Source: Pseudomonadota bacterium
GTDB lineage: Bacteria; Pseudomonadota; Alphaproteobacteria; Dongiales; Dongiaceae
Assembly (NCBI GenBank): GCA_016183985.1
Contig: JACPDN010000013.1
Coordinates: 124,001 to 188,000, forward strand
DNA: 64,000 nt
Reading direction: 5' to 3'
How positions within the stretch are numbered: position 1 is the stretch's first letter; every line of letters starts with the position of its first letter. The notes beneath the pieces are model-generated. The model saw nothing but the letters and a program-made list of their open reading frames with translations. It did no database searches and was not told where the DNA came from. The position numbers and the translations under genes were made by a program. Shown piece after piece: positions 43,981 through 54,328 of the stretch.

Positions 43981-45309
43981 ATGATGCAGAGTTTGAAGTA
44001 TTTTGTCCGCGCTGCAGCGGTCAGCCTGGCGCTGGTCGCGGTTCCGTTGACGGCGTCAGCCGAGCCGACGATCATCATCAAACCGGGCGCCAAGCCCGAG
44101 CCGATGCCGATCGCGATCCCGGATTTCTTCGGCGGTTCCGGCAATGACGGCCAGATGGCGCGCGATCTGGCCGCCGTCATTTCGGCGGACCTCGAACGCT
44201 CGGGCCTCTTTGCGCCGATCGACAAGAAGGCCTTCATTCAGGACAGCGCCTCACTACAGCAGGGGCCGCGTTTCCAAGATTGGAAGCTGATCAATGCGCA
44301 GGCGTTGGTCGCCGGCAACGTGACCTCGCAGGCCAACGGCCAAGTCTCGGTGCAGTTCCGCCTATGGGATGTCTACGGCGAACAGCAGATGACCGGGTTC
44401 CAGTACAATTCGGCCACCAACAACTGGCGCCGCGTCGCACACAAGATTGCCGACGAAGTCTATAAGCGCATCACCGGCGAAGAAGGTTATTTCGATACCC
44501 GCATCGTCTATGTCTCGGAAACCGGCCCGAAGTCGAAGCGCGTGAAGCGTCTCGCCATCATGGACCAGGACGGTGAGAATCATAAGAACCTCACCGATGG
44601 CGGTGTGCTGGTGTTGACGCCGCGCTTTTCGCCGGCGGCCCAGGACATCACCTATATGTCCTATTATGGCAACAAGCCGCGCGTTTACCTCTTCAACATC
44701 GATAGCGGCCAGCAGGAAGTGTTGGGCGATTTCCCGGGCATGACCTTCGCGCCGCGCTTCTCGCCGGATGGCTCCAAGGTCATCATGAGCATGGCCCAGG
44801 CTGGCAACACCGATATCTATGTGATGGATATCCGCACACGCCGTACCCAGCGCATCACCAATACCCCGGGCATCGATACCGGACCGAGCTATGCGCCGGA
44901 CGGCAGCCAGATCACCTTTGAGAGCGATCGCGGCGGCAGCCAGCAGATCTATGTCATGGGCGCTGATGGCTCGGGTCCGCGCCGCATCAGCAAAGGGCAG
45001 GGGCGCTATGGCACCCCGGTGTGGTCACCCCGTGGCGACCTCATCGCCTTTACCCGCCAGTACCAGGGCAGCTTCTATATTGGTGTGATGCGCCCGGACG
45101 GTTCGGGGGAGCGCATGCTGTCGCAGGGCTGGTTGATCGAAGGCCCGACCTGGGCCCCGAACGGTCGCGTTCTTGCCTATTTCAAGCAGGAGCCGTCGGG
45201 CAAAACTCAACTGCATTCTATCGATCTGACCGGGTTCAATGAGCGTGTCATGAAAACGCCACTGGACGGGTCGGATCCAGCGTGGTCGCCCTTGCTTGGG
45301 AATCAATAA
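43981..45309 (+). CDS. tolB: Tol-Pal system periplasmic protein TolB
   Basis: A 442-aa periplasmic protein with a Sec signal peptide (cleavage near ASA/E around 28). The N-terminal domain is followed by a six-bladed propeller of repeats such as [30 protein letters not shown] and [14 protein letters not shown]. It binds Pal and TolA. GAGG lies 8 nt before the ATG. Confidence 0.97.
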   Translation: MMQSLKYFVRAAAVSLALVAVPLTASAEPTIIIKPGAKPEPMPIAIPDFFGGSGNDGQMARDLAAVISADLERSGLFAPIDKKAFIQDSASLQQGPRFQDWKLINAQALVAGNVTSQANGQVSVQFRLWDVYGEQQMTGFQYNSATNNWRRVAHKIADEVYKRITGEEGYFDTRIVYVSETGPKSKRVKRLAIMDQDGENHKNLTDGGVLVLTPRFSPAAQDITYMSYYGNKPRVYLFNIDSGQQEVLGDFPGMTFAPRFSPDGSKVIMSMAQAGNTDIYVMDIRTRRTQRITNTPGIDTGPSYAPDGSQITFESDRGGSQQIYVMGADGSGPRRISKGQGRYGTPVWSPRGDLIAFTRQYQGSFYIGVMRPDGSGERMLSQGWLIEGPTWAPNGRVLAYFKQEPSGKTQLHSIDLTGFNERVMKTPLDGSDPAWSPLLGNQ

Positions 45310-45463
45310 TGATCTATGTTCCGCCCCGATTCTAGGATCAACTCGGCCCTGGAATACCTTGATTTAGCGCGGAATTTAATGCGCGGGCAAATCGGCGATC
45401 CACAATCGGGGGGTGGTCGGGGGATTTGCTCGGGCTAAGAACGGACAAAAGAGGAAACTAAAA

Positions 45464-45970
45464 ATGCGTCTTTCGATCTTGTCGGCCCTGGCTGCGGCCG
45501 CTCTCCTGGCAGCCTGTTCGTCGGACGTTCCGGTGAACGATGCTGGCGGCGCCGGTGCTGGCACTCAGAGTGCCACGACGGATAACTCTGGCATTGCCGG
45601 TGCTGCGGTCCCGGGTTCGCCGGAGGACTTCAACCAGAACGTCGGCAACACCGTGTACTTCGATCTCGACAGCTACAGCCTGAGCTCGGACGCCCAGTCG
45701 CAGTTGCAGCGTCAGGCCGCCTGGCTCCAGCAGTACCCGCAGCGCACGCTGACCGTCGAAGGTCATGCTGACGAGCGCGGCACCCGTGAGTACAACCTCG
45801 CCCTCGGCGAGCGTCGTGCGAACTCGGTCGCCAACTACCTCGTCGCCCTCGGCGTCGACAAGGCCCGCTTGAGCACCATCTCTTACGGCAAGGAGCGTCC
45901 GCTCTGCACCGAGAGCGATGAGTCCTGCTGGTCGCAGAACCGTCGTGGCGTCAGCGCCATCAACCAGTAA
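45464..45970 (+). CDS. pal: Peptidoglycan-associated lipoprotein Pal
   Basis: A 168-aa outer-membrane lipoprotein. The lipobox LLAAC gives Cys18 as the lipidated residue. The OmpA-like domain has VEGHADERGTREYNLALGERRA, here split in my reading as GHADERG and the NLALGERRA segment that bind diaminopimelate. GAGGAA lies 8 nt before the ATG. A strong terminator follows. Confidence 0.97.
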   Translation: MRLSILSALAAAALLAACSSDVPVNDAGGAGAGTQSATTDNSGIAGAAVPGSPEDFNQNVGNTVYFDLDSYSLSSDAQSQLQRQAAWLQQYPQRTLTVEGHADERGTREYNLALGERRANSVANYLVALGVDKARLSTISYGKERPLCTESDESCWSQNRRGVSAINQ

Positions 45971-46001
45971 TCTCGCTATTTAGCAGATAACTGGCGTCAT
46001 C

Positions 46002-46036
46002 AACGCCGGTCCGGAGAAATCCGGGCCGGCGTTTTT
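46002..46036 (+). terminator. Rho-independent terminator after pal
   Basis: AACGCCGGTCCGGA pairs with TCCGGGCCGGCGTT (one mismatch) around GAAA, followed by TTTTT. Confidence 0.92.
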
Positions 46037-46162
46037 GTTTGTGCGCATTGTGGCATGCAAGGAGGAGATTCCCCGTCTTCGCGCGATTTCCGCCGCAATC
46101 CCGCCCTCTTTGGCGTCGAGTTTGTCCTCGTTGGGATTTTCAACTTTAAGAGGGGACACTCG

Positions 46163-46684
46163 ATGCATCTCACGAATGATCGCAGCCGGCACCTGGCCGC
46201 GGTGATGTTCGCCGCACTCATGCTGCAGGCCTGCGATACGACAAACGACACCCAGACGGCGACCTCCGCTCAACCCACGACGACGGGAGCCGAGAGCGGG
46301 GGCGGTGATGTCGCCATCGCCCCTCAGGATCCGAATGAGGTGTGGCAGAGCCAGGTCGGTAACGCTGTGGAGTTCGCCACCGACGCTTATGATCTTTCGC
46401 CGGAAGCGCAAGCGACGCTGCAGCGCCAGGCGCAGTGGCTCCTGCAGTATCCGGCACGCACGGCGGTGGTCGAAGGCCATGCCGACGAGCGCGGCACACG
46501 AGAATACAATCTTGCTCTCGGCGAACGCCGGGCCCAGTCGGCGCAGGCCTATCTGATCGCCCTCGGGATCGATGCGTCGCGCCTCCAGACAACGTCGTTC
46601 GGCAAGGAGCAGCCGCTCTGTGGCGAGGCGAATGACGATTGCTGGCAGCGGAACCGCCGTGCCGTGACGGCGTTGAATCCCTGA
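46163..46684 (+). CDS. Second Pal-like OmpA-domain lipoprotein
   Basis: A 173-aa paralogue of Pal. The signal peptide ends in the lipobox LMLQAC and the OmpA-like domain repeats the Pal motifs GHADERG and NLALGERRAQ and the C-terminal RNRRAV segment almost exactly. AGAGGGG lies before the ATG. The linker after the cysteine is Thr/Gly-rich rather than Gly/Asn-rich. It probably arose by tandem duplication of pal; a separate message is likely because a terminator stands between them. Confidence 0.93.
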   Translation: MHLTNDRSRHLAAVMFAALMLQACDTTNDTQTATSAQPTTTGAESGGGDVAIAPQDPNEVWQSQVGNAVEFATDAYDLSPEAQATLQRQAQWLLQYPARTAVVEGHADERGTREYNLALGERRAQSAQAYLIALGIDASRLQTTSFGKEQPLCGEANDDCWQRNRRAVTALNP

Positions 46685-46867
46685 TTTCAGCCGGTTTTAT
46701 GCCCAAAGCGGCCTGGGCAAAGCCTTGCCTGGGCTTGCTTTTCACCGAGTCCCTTTGGCATTGTCAGCTCGCAATTTTGTGACCGGAGGGATCCGGGCCG
46801 CGCCATAATTCCGCCCGGTTCCGTGCCGAGCATAGGCCTGCCTTAAACCCTTTCCGGCGATAGAGCG

Positions 46868-47848
46868 ATGAGGATGAGCCGCGTGACTTTTGCACATGGG
46901 ATGAAGATGGCGACCCAGGCCGGCATTGTGGCCGGCTTGCTGATGCTGGCGCCTTTTGCCGGTGCCAAGGCGGATGAGATTGACGATCTCCGCGCCGAGG
47001 TGCAGCAGTTGAAGCAGCAGGTGCTCTATCTCGAGAACCAGATGCCCAAAGGCGGCGGTGCGGCTGCCGGTGGTGGCACTGTTGCCGCTCAGACCGAGGT
47101 GCGCTTCCAGCAATACGATCAGCAGATGAGCCAGCTCACCGGCCAGATCGAGCAGCTGGAATTGAAGATCAACGACCTCGCTGACAAATTCGATCGCATG
47201 CAGAAGGACACCGAGTTCCGCCTGGGCGAGCTTGAAAAGGGCGGTGCCGGTGGCATGGCCGCGTCCGCACCTGTGGCCGATGCCGGTGGCGCTGCCACGG
47301 CCGCGCCTGCGCAAACCGATCCGGGGGCGCCGCCGCAACCGGCGCAGCCGGGTGTCATGGGGACACTTTCCTCCGACCAGATGCAGAACCTGCCGCAGGC
47401 GCCGGCCGGTGCCGCAGATCAGGCCGCTTCGGCCGCCGGCGGTTCGGTTGTTCTCCCCGGCGACACGCCGCAGGAGCAGTATGATTATGCAACTGGCTTG
47501 GTGCAGCGTGGTGCCTATCCCGAGGCCGAGATCGCGCTGAAGGCCTTCGTTGCTGAGCATCCGAAGGATCCGTTGGCCGGCAATGCGCAATACTGGCTGG
47601 GCGAAACCTATTACGTCCGCAGCGATTTCAAGAACGCCTCGGTGGCTTTTGCCGAGGGCTATCAGAAGTATCCGAAGAGCCAGAAATCCTCGGACAATCT
47701 GTTGAAGCTCGGCATGTCGCTGGGGCAGATCGGGCGCAATAACGACGCCTGCACGGCCTTCCGCCAGCTCGACAAGCAGTTCCCTGACGCTTCGCAGGCG
47801 ATCAAGGACCGGGCCGCCCGCGCCAAGCAGCGCTACAAGTGCAGCTGA
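46868..47848 (+). CDS. cpoB: Tol-Pal cluster protein CpoB (YbgF)
   Basis: A 326-aa periplasmic protein with a signal peptide (cleavage near AKA/D, about residue 35), an N-terminal coiled coil (IDDLRAEVQQLKQQVLYLEN), an Ala/Pro/Gly-rich linker (about 125-185) and C-terminal tetratricopeptide repeats (YDYATGLVQRGAYPEAEIAL, YWLGETYYVRSDF). In E. coli CpoB coordinates peptidoglycan synthesis with Tol-driven constriction. Confidence 0.92.
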   Translation: MRMSRVTFAHGMKMATQAGIVAGLLMLAPFAGAKADEIDDLRAEVQQLKQQVLYLENQMPKGGGAAAGGGTVAAQTEVRFQQYDQQMSQLTGQIEQLELKINDLADKFDRMQKDTEFRLGELEKGGAGGMAASAPVADAGGAATAAPAQTDPGAPPQPAQPGVMGTLSSDQMQNLPQAPAGAADQAASAAGGSVVLPGDTPQEQYDYATGLVQRGAYPEAEIALKAFVAEHPKDPLAGNAQYWLGETYYVRSDFKNASVAFAEGYQKYPKSQKSSDNLLKLGMSLGQIGRNNDACTAFRQLDKQFPDASQAIKDRAARAKQRYKCS

Positions 47849-47923
47849 ACAGGCATAACGAACGGGCCGACGCTTGGGGATAGCTCGCTAACATCGCTGG
47901 GTGAGGACGCGTTTGCCGCGCTG

Positions 47924-49177
47924 ATGGCGGCCTGCGGTCCTTTCGAGAGCAAGCCGCATATTGCCGTGGCGGTTTCCGGCGGGGCCGACAGCCTGGCGCT
48001 GATGCTGCTGCTTGCTCGCTGGGCGCGGGCGCAAGGCGGGCGCGTGAGCGCGCTCACTGTCGATCATGGATTGCGGGCGGAATCCGCCGCGGAAGCGGGG
48101 CAAGTTGCAGCCTGGGCCGCGGCGGCTGAGATCAATCACCAAATCCTCGCCTGGCAGGGTGCCAAGCCTTCGGCCGGGCTGCAGGCCGCAGCGCGCAAGG
48201 CACGCTATGAGCTGATGGCGGCATGGTGCCGGGAAGTGGGTGTGCTGCACCTCGCGACCGCGCATCAAGAGGACGATCAGCGCGAGACCGTCGCCATGCG
48301 GCAGGCGCGCAATGGTCGGTCGCAGGCGGGTCTTGCCGGCATGAGCCTGATCTCCACACGGCACGGCATAAGGTTGTTGCGCCCGCTTTTGCCTGTTTCG
48401 GGGGCTCTGCTGCGCCAGTTTCTGACCGCCAAGGGCCAGCCCTGGATCGAGGATCCCAGCAACCAGCTGACACGCTTCGAACGGATTCGCTGGCGCCAGG
48501 GCGCTCTGGGCGCATTGCCGGACCCGGCGGACATCCAGCGCTGGGGCGAACAGCGTGTCGCCGATGAGGAGGCGATTGCCGAGCTGTTCGTCCGCTCGGT
48601 CGAAATTCATGAAGCGGGCCATATTTCCGCCGATCTTGCCCTATGGCGGGGGGCGCCCGAGCGTATCGCCGTACCGGCCTTGGGGCAGTTGATCCGCCTG
48701 GTCGCCGGTGGCGATTACTTGCCCGCCCAGACTGCGATCGCCCGCGTCGTTGCGGCTTGGCTGCATGAGCCGCGCGTCATGAGCTTGGGCGGTGCCTTGA
48801 TCGGGCATTGGCGCGGTCGGGGCGTGATCTGCCGCGAAGCGGCCGGCGTAGCGAGCAAGATCACGGGCGCCGGGGTTTGGGATGGACGCTTTTCCGTGGA
48901 GATCTCCCGCGACATGACGGTGAGCGTGCTCGGCGGGGCCGGCGTGGCGGAAATCGGGCAAAGCGGACATTCCCGGTCGTGGAATAGGGACATTCCGGCG
49001 CTCGCCCGCCCGGCGCTGCCGGCGGTCCGGGATGCGACAGGTCGTCTCATCCTGGTGCCGTATTTGGGTTTCGACCCATATGGGCGAGGAAGCGACACCC
49101 ATTTCCGCTTTTTGCCCCATAATTCAGCAACATCAAGCGGCTTTACAGTTGCGTATGGGTGGCAGCACACTATTTAA
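47924..49177 (+). CDS. tilS: tRNA(Ile)-lysidine synthetase TilS
   Basis: A 417-aa N-type ATP pyrophosphatase with the P-loop VSGGADSLAL near residue 17 and the family's THQEDDQ-like motif (ATAHQEDDQRET). It converts C34 of the AUA-reading tRNA to lysidine. The frame upstream of the ATG lacks a start codon. In the standard ACA HxxDDxxET motif the HQEDDQRET sequence fits well. Confidence 0.92.
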   Translation: MAACGPFESKPHIAVAVSGGADSLALMLLLARWARAQGGRVSALTVDHGLRAESAAEAGQVAAWAAAAEINHQILAWQGAKPSAGLQAAARKARYELMAAWCREVGVLHLATAHQEDDQRETVAMRQARNGRSQAGLAGMSLISTRHGIRLLRPLLPVSGALLRQFLTAKGQPWIEDPSNQLTRFERIRWRQGALGALPDPADIQRWGEQRVADEEAIAELFVRSVEIHEAGHISADLALWRGAPERIAVPALGQLIRLVAGGDYLPAQTAIARVVAAWLHEPRVMSLGGALIGHWRGRGVICREAAGVASKITGAGVWDGRFSVEISRDMTVSVLGGAGVAEIGQSGHSRSWNRDIPALARPALPAVRDATGRLILVPYLGFDPYGRGSDTHFRFLPHNSATSSGFTVAYGWQHTI

Positions 49178-49281
49178 CTAGAACAGAAGTGTCGGGTTAC
49201 CAGCCGCGGGCAGCGTCCTGATCTCAGGCAGCCACTCCGGGCCCCAAAGCCGGCCTTAAGACCTTATGAGGGATAAAGATT

Positions 49282-51204
49282 GTGAATTGGGGTAAGAACC
49301 TGATGATCTGGGTGGCGATCGGCCTGCTGCTGGTCGTCCTGTTCCATATGTTCGGCGACGCGACCTCGCGCACGGCCCAGACGCAGATGGCCTATTCCTC
49401 GTTCCTCGCCAAGGTGAATGAGGGTTCGGTCAGCGACGTCACCATCCGTGGCCCGGATATCACCGGCCACACCACCGATGGCCAAGCCTTCGCCACCTAC
49501 GCGCCGGACGACCCCAAGCTGGTGGAGAATCTGAGCGCCAAGGGCGTCGAGATCAAAGCGGCACCCCAGGATGACGGTATGAGCCCGCTGATGGCGCTCC
49601 TCATCAATTGGGCGCCACTCATCATCATCGTCGGTATCTGGATCTTCTTCATGCGCCAGATGCAGGGGCAGGGCGGCAAGGCCATGGGATTTGGCAAGTC
49701 GCGCGCCAAGTTGCTGACCGAGCGCACCGGCCGTGTCACCTTTGACGACGTTGCCGGCATTGAGGAAGCTAAGGGTGAACTCGAAGAGATCGTCGAGTTC
49801 CTGAAGGATCCGCAGAAGTTCCAGCGTCTCGGCGGCAAGATCCCGAAAGGCTGTTTGCTGGTCGGCCCCCCGGGCACCGGCAAGACGCTGCTCGCCCGCG
49901 CCATCGCTGGTGAAGCCAATGTGCCGTTCTTCACTATTTCCGGTTCGGATTTCGTCGAGATGTTCGTTGGCGTGGGTGCCAGCCGCGTCCGCGACATGTT
50001 CGAACAGGGCAAGAAGAACGCGCCTTGCATCATCTTCATCGACGAAATCGATGCGGTCGGTCGTCATCGCGGCGCCGGTTTGGGCGGCGGCAATGACGAG
50101 CGCGAGCAGACCCTGAACCAGATGCTGGTCGAGATGGACGGCTTTGACGCCAACGAGGGCGTCATCATCATCGCCGCCACCAACCGGCCGGACGTGCTGG
50201 ATCCGGCGCTGCTGCGCCCGGGTCGCTTCGATCGGCAGATTACCGTGCCGAACCCGGATATCGCCGGCCGCGAGCAGATCCTGAAAGTGCATATGCGCAA
50301 GGTGCCGCTCGGTCCCGATGTCGATGCCCGCGTGATCGCGCGCGGTACGCCCGGTTTCTCGGGTGCCGATCTCGCCAATCTCGTCAACGAGGCGGCGCTG
50401 ATGGCGGCTCGCTTCGGCAAGCGCGTTGTCACGATGGCCGATTTCGAGCAGGCCAAGGACCGCGTCATGATGGGCAGCGAGCGCCGCTCGATGGTCATGA
50501 CGCCGGAAGAGAAGCTGGCGACGGCCTATCATGAAGCCGGCCACGCCATCATCAACCTAGAGGTGCCGGAAGCCGATCCGCTGCACAAGGTGACGATCAT
50601 CCCGCGCGGTCGGGCGCTGGGTCTCACCATGTCGCTGCCGGAGAAGGACCGCTACAGCATCTCGAAAACCTGGCTGACAAGCCGGATCGCCATCTGCTTT
50701 GGCGGCCGTATCGCCGAGCAGTTGATCTATGGCGAGGAACATCTCAATTCAGGCGCTTCCAACGACATCCAGCAGGCCACTGAAATGGCCCGTCGCATGG
50801 TCACCGAGTTCGGCATGAGCGATAAGCTGGGGCCGCTGCGCTATTCCGAAGGTGAGCAGGAAGTGTTCCTGGGCTACTCGATGGGACAACAGCGCAAGAG
50901 CATGTCGGATGAGACGACCAAGCTCATCGACCAGGAAGTGCGTCGCATCGTCGAGACCGGCGAACAGAAAGCGCGCGAGATCCTGACCCACCACCTGGAA
51001 GGCCTGCACACGGTCGCCAAGGCGCTGGTCGAGTTCGAGACGCTGAACGGCGAGGAAGTCCGCGCGCTGATCAATGGTGAAAATATCCGACAGGATACCG
51101 GTCAGGGCGGCGGCGCGGCGGCGACGATCAAGCCGCGCTCCTCGATCCCCACCGGTACGATCAGCCGGCCGGGCTTTGAACCGAAGCCGCAGCCGGGCGC
51201 CTGA
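49282..51204 (+). CDS. ftsH: ATP-dependent zinc metalloprotease FtsH
   Basis: A 640-aa membrane AAA+ protease with a GTG start preceded by GAGGG. Two membrane spans (about 8-24 and 108-124) flank a periplasmic loop. Walker A GPPGTGKT is at 195-202, and the zinc site HEAGH is at 417-421. It degrades misfolded membrane proteins and some regulators such as LpxC and sigma-32. A hairpin without U-run follows. Confidence 0.97.
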   Translation: MNWGKNLMIWVAIGLLLVVLFHMFGDATSRTAQTQMAYSSFLAKVNEGSVSDVTIRGPDITGHTTDGQAFATYAPDDPKLVENLSAKGVEIKAAPQDDGMSPLMALLINWAPLIIIVGIWIFFMRQMQGQGGKAMGFGKSRAKLLTERTGRVTFDDVAGIEEAKGELEEIVEFLKDPQKFQRLGGKIPKGCLLVGPPGTGKTLLARAIAGEANVPFFTISGSDFVEMFVGVGASRVRDMFEQGKKNAPCIIFIDEIDAVGRHRGAGLGGGNDEREQTLNQMLVEMDGFDANEGVIIIAATNRPDVLDPALLRPGRFDRQITVPNPDIAGREQILKVHMRKVPLGPDVDARVIARGTPGFSGADLANLVNEAALMAARFGKRVVTMADFEQAKDRVMMGSERRSMVMTPEEKLATAYHEAGHAIINLEVPEADPLHKVTIIPRGRALGLTMSLPEKDRYSISKTWLTSRIAICFGGRIAEQLIYGEEHLNSGASNDIQQATEMARRMVTEFGMSDKLGPLRYSEGEQEVFLGYSMGQQRKSMSDETTKLIDQEVRRIVETGEQKAREILTHHLEGLHTVAKALVEFETLNGEEVRALINGENIRQDTGQGGGAAATIKPRSSIPTGTISRPGFEPKPQPGA

Positions 51205-51237
51205 CGCTCGGTGGGTTTGGCGAAATAAACGCGTTCC

Positions 51238-51264
51238 GAAGCCCCGCCTAAACAGCGGGGCTTC
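51238..51264 (+). terminator. Hairpin between ftsH and folP
   Basis: GAAGCCCCGC and GCGGGGCTTC form a perfect 10-bp stem with a 7-nt loop. No U-tract follows, so termination may be partial and folP may be read through from ftsH. Confidence 0.6.
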
Positions 51265-51283
51265 TGGTATCTGGGGAATTCTG

Positions 51284-52318
51284 ATGGCGGGGACTTATCT
51301 CATTCCGACGGGCCTGCTGAGCGGTGCCGCTGCAAAGCGGGCGGTTTCGGCAGGAACGGCGTCTCCCCTGGCGGGCGGTCCCGTTGCCTTTGCCGGTGCT
51401 GAACTGGTGCAGCGTGGGGCAAATGGGGCAGGCGACCGGCGACCCGTCCTTGCCAAGGATGTGCCCGCGGACTTGCTGGCGCCGTTTCAGCGCGCGCCGA
51501 GGCCATGGGCCGGCTTCGATCTCTCGCGGGCGCTGGTGATGGGTATCGTCAATGTGACGCCCGACAGCTTCTCGGACGGCGGAGATTATGCCGATACGGA
51601 GGCAGCGATATCCCGAGGCGTTGCTCTTGCCGAGGCCGGGGCGGATATTCTCGATATCGGCGGTGAATCGACCCGGCCCGGTTCGGCGCCGGTTTCGGTG
51701 GCCGAGGAGTTGCGCCGGGTCGTTCCCGTGATCCGCGCGCTTGCCGAACGCGGCCTGTGCCTTTCTGTGGATACGCGTCATGCGGCTGTTATGTCAGCTG
51801 CCGTAGAAGCTGGCGCCGGCATCATCAATGACGTGACTGCATTGACGGGCGACGCTGAGAGCGAGCGCGTCGCAGCCGAATCCGGGGCTGCCATCATTCT
51901 CATGCATATGCTGGGCGAGCCGCAGACCATGCAGGCCAACCCGGTCTATGCAGACACCACATTGGACCTCTTGGACTATTTTGCCGAGCGGTTGGGCCGT
52001 CTGGAGGCTATGGGGGTAGAGCGGGCGCGGATCTCGATCGATCCAGGTATCGGCTTTGGCAAGAAGGATCCACATAATCTTCTGCTCCTCAATGAACTAC
52101 CGGCTTTTCACGGATTCGGATGCCCGATCACCCTCGGCGTATCGCGCAAGAGCTTCGTCGGGCGCCTCTCCCGTGGCGAAGCGCCAAAGGATCGCACGGC
52201 TGGATCGGTAACGATTGCGGCCCTGGGTCTTGCGCAGGGTGTCCAGATCGTGCGGGTGCATGACGTGTCCGAAACCTTCCAGATGCGGGCCATGGTCGAG
52301 GCCCTGCGACGGGGCTAA
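51284..52318 (+). CDS. folP: Dihydropteroate synthase with N-terminal extension
   Basis: A 344-aa FolP. The core barrel begins at about residue 87 with MGIVNVTPDSFSDGG; DIGGESTRPG and GVSRKSFVGRL are further family motifs. It joins para-aminobenzoate to dihydropterin pyrophosphate. The first 80 residues (YLIPTGLLSGAAAKRAV and on) are an extra N-terminal segment seen in several alphaproteobacterial FolPs. The chosen ATG follows the hairpin after ftsH; a longer frame overlapping ftsH is an artefact. Confidence 0.93.
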   Translation: MAGTYLIPTGLLSGAAAKRAVSAGTASPLAGGPVAFAGAELVQRGANGAGDRRPVLAKDVPADLLAPFQRAPRPWAGFDLSRALVMGIVNVTPDSFSDGGDYADTEAAISRGVALAEAGADILDIGGESTRPGSAPVSVAEELRRVVPVIRALAERGLCLSVDTRHAAVMSAAVEAGAGIINDVTALTGDAESERVAAESGAAIILMHMLGEPQTMQANPVYADTTLDLLDYFAERLGRLEAMGVERARISIDPGIGFGKKDPHNLLLLNELPAFHGFGCPITLGVSRKSFVGRLSRGEAPKDRTAGSVTIAALGLAQGVQIVRVHDVSETFQMRAMVEALRRG

Positions 52319-52390
52319 GCCCGCATTTGCGCAGGTGAAGAGACGGGATAAACTGCGGGAATCGATTGGAATGCCAAGATTGGACGGCGA

Positions 52391-53752
52391 ATGACTCGTA
52401 AGCTGTTTGGAACCGATGGAGTGCGTGGCCTGGCAAATGCCGAGCCGATCACCGCCATGACCGCCTTGCGCCTGGCACTGGCGGCTGGGGCGCATTTCAC
52501 GCGCGGCAAGCACCGGCATCGGGTCATCATCGGCAAGGATACCCGCCTTTCCGGCTACATGCTGGAAACGGCGCTCACTTCCGGGTTCCTCTCAATGGGC
52601 ATGGACGTGATGCTGCTGGGCCCGTTGCCGACCCCGGCCGTGGCGATGCTGACGCGTTCGATGCGTGCCGATCTCGGCGTCATGATCTCCGCCTCGCACA
52701 ACCCTTACGAAGATAACGGCATCAAACTGTTCGGGCCGGATGGATTCAAACTCTCCGACGATATCGAGGCAGAAATTGAAGGGCGCGTTCTCGGCACCGG
52801 CTTCGAGCCGGCCCTGGGCCTGGCGCCGTCGGCGCAGCTCGGACGCGCCAAGCGCATCGACGACGCGCAAGGGCGCTATATCGAATTCGTGAAATCGAGC
52901 TTTCCCAAAGGCCTTAGTTTGGAGGGGCTGCGTGTCGTAGTCGATTGTGCCAATGGTGCGGCCTATAAGGTGGCGCCAACGGTCTTGTGGGAACTTGGCG
53001 CCGATGTGGTGGCGATTGCCAACGAACCCGATGGCACCAACATCAATGCCGGTTGTGGCGCCGTGCATACGGAACGCCTATGCGAGCAGGTGAAGGCTGC
53101 CGGCGCTCATGTTGGCATCGCGCTCGATGGCGACGCGGACCGCGTCATTGTGGTCGACGAAACCGGTACGGTCATCGATGGCGACCAATTGATGGCGTTG
53201 ATTGCGGAAAGCTGGCACGGCGCCGGGCGGCTTGCCGGCGGCGGCATTGCTGCCACGGTCATGTCCAATCTGGGGTTGGAGCGGCATCTGGTGCGGCTTG
53301 GCCTCAAACTGCATCGGACGGCCGTTGGTGACCGCTATGTCGTCGAGGCCATGCGCCGCCTCAATATCAATATCGGCGGTGAGCAATCCGGCCATATCAT
53401 CCTCAGCGATTTTGCAACGACCGGCGATGGGCTCATTGCGGCGCTTCAGGTCTTAGCGGTGCTGATCCGTGCCGATCGGCCAGCGAGCGAGGCGGGCAAG
53501 GCTTTCACGCCGCTACCGCAGCTTCTGAAGAATGTCCGCTATCAGCCCGGGCAAACACCGCCGCTGGAACAGGTCAAGGTGAAGGATGCGATTGCCGCAG
53601 GTGAAGCGGCGCTCAATGGCAATGGCCGACTGCTGATCCGAAAATCCGGCACTGAGCCGCTGATCCGCGTGATGGCGGAAGGCGAGGATAGGGCGCTCAT
53701 CGCCCGGGTCGTCGATGACATCGTCGGCGCCGTTGAAGCTGCGGCACGTTAG
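52391..53752 (+). CDS. glmM: Phosphoglucosamine mutase
   Basis: A 453-aa alpha-D-phosphohexomutase that converts glucosamine-6-phosphate to glucosamine-1-phosphate for peptidoglycan and LPS. The phosphoserine is Ser102 in [12 protein letters not shown], the metal loop DGDADR is present, and GEQSGH is the sugar-binding loop. The order ftsH-folP-glmM is conserved with E. coli. Confidence 0.97.
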   Translation: MTRKLFGTDGVRGLANAEPITAMTALRLALAAGAHFTRGKHRHRVIIGKDTRLSGYMLETALTSGFLSMGMDVMLLGPLPTPAVAMLTRSMRADLGVMISASHNPYEDNGIKLFGPDGFKLSDDIEAEIEGRVLGTGFEPALGLAPSAQLGRAKRIDDAQGRYIEFVKSSFPKGLSLEGLRVVVDCANGAAYKVAPTVLWELGADVVAIANEPDGTNINAGCGAVHTERLCEQVKAAGAHVGIALDGDADRVIVVDETGTVIDGDQLMALIAESWHGAGRLAGGGIAATVMSNLGLERHLVRLGLKLHRTAVGDRYVVEAMRRLNINIGGEQSGHIILSDFATTGDGLIAALQVLAVLIRADRPASEAGKAFTPLPQLLKNVRYQPGQTPPLEQVKVKDAIAAGEAALNGNGRLLIRKSGTEPLIRVMAEGEDRALIARVVDDIVGAVEAAAR

Positions 53753-53783
53753 ATACCCAGGTTTCAAAGCATAAGGAAGAAGC

Positions 53784-54173
53784 ATGTCCAATCGTCTGCT
53801 CCACACCATGATCCGTGTCATGGATCTCGACAAGTCGATCGACTTCTACACGCGTCATCTCGGCATGAAGCTGCTGCGCCGCAAGGATTATCCATCGGGT
53901 GAGTTCACCCTGGCGTTCGTCGGTTATGGCGATGAAGATGATAACAGCGTGATTGAACTGACCCATAATTGGGGCCGCAAGGAGCCCTATGAGATTGGTA
54001 CGGCTTTCGGCCATCTCGCCGTCGGCGTCGAGGATATCTATGGCACGTGCGACAAACTGGCCAAGGAAGGCGTCAAGATTCCGCGTCCGGCCGGGCCGAT
54101 GGCCCATGGCGGCTCGGTCATCGCCTTCGTCGAAGACCCGGACGGCTACAAGATCGAGCTGGTTCAGAAGTAA
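53784..54173 (+). CDS. gloA: Lactoylglutathione lyase (glyoxalase I)
   Basis: A 129-aa glyoxalase I. The metal ligands His7, Glu58, His77 and Glu125 are all at the family positions. It isomerises the hemithioacetal of methylglyoxal and glutathione to S-lactoylglutathione. Methylglyoxal forms from dihydroxyacetone phosphate, which the dha operon would produce, but the two loci are 38 kb apart. Confidence 0.95.
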   Translation: MSNRLLHTMIRVMDLDKSIDFYTRHLGMKLLRRKDYPSGEFTLAFVGYGDEDDNSVIELTHNWGRKEPYEIGTAFGHLAVGVEDIYGTCDKLAKEGVKIPRPAGPMAHGGSVIAFVEDPDGYKIELVQK

Positions 54174-54198
54174 GTCTCCGTAAGATACAATTTGCGAA

Positions 54199-54228
54199 GA
54201 AAAGCGGCAATTCGGCCGCTTTTCTTTT
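54199..54228 (+). terminator. Rho-independent terminator after gloA
   Basis: GAAAAGCGGC (54199-54208) and GCCGCTTTTC (54215-54224) form a perfect 10-bp stem with a 6-nt loop, followed by TTTT. Confidence 0.9.
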
Positions 54229-54328
54229 GCCCTGGGCGCTCTGGAATTTGATCTATGTCATCTGTCGGCCGCATATCCGCGGCTAGCTTCTTGGGCCATT
54301 CGACCAGGAAAGCGCGGATACGAGGCTC

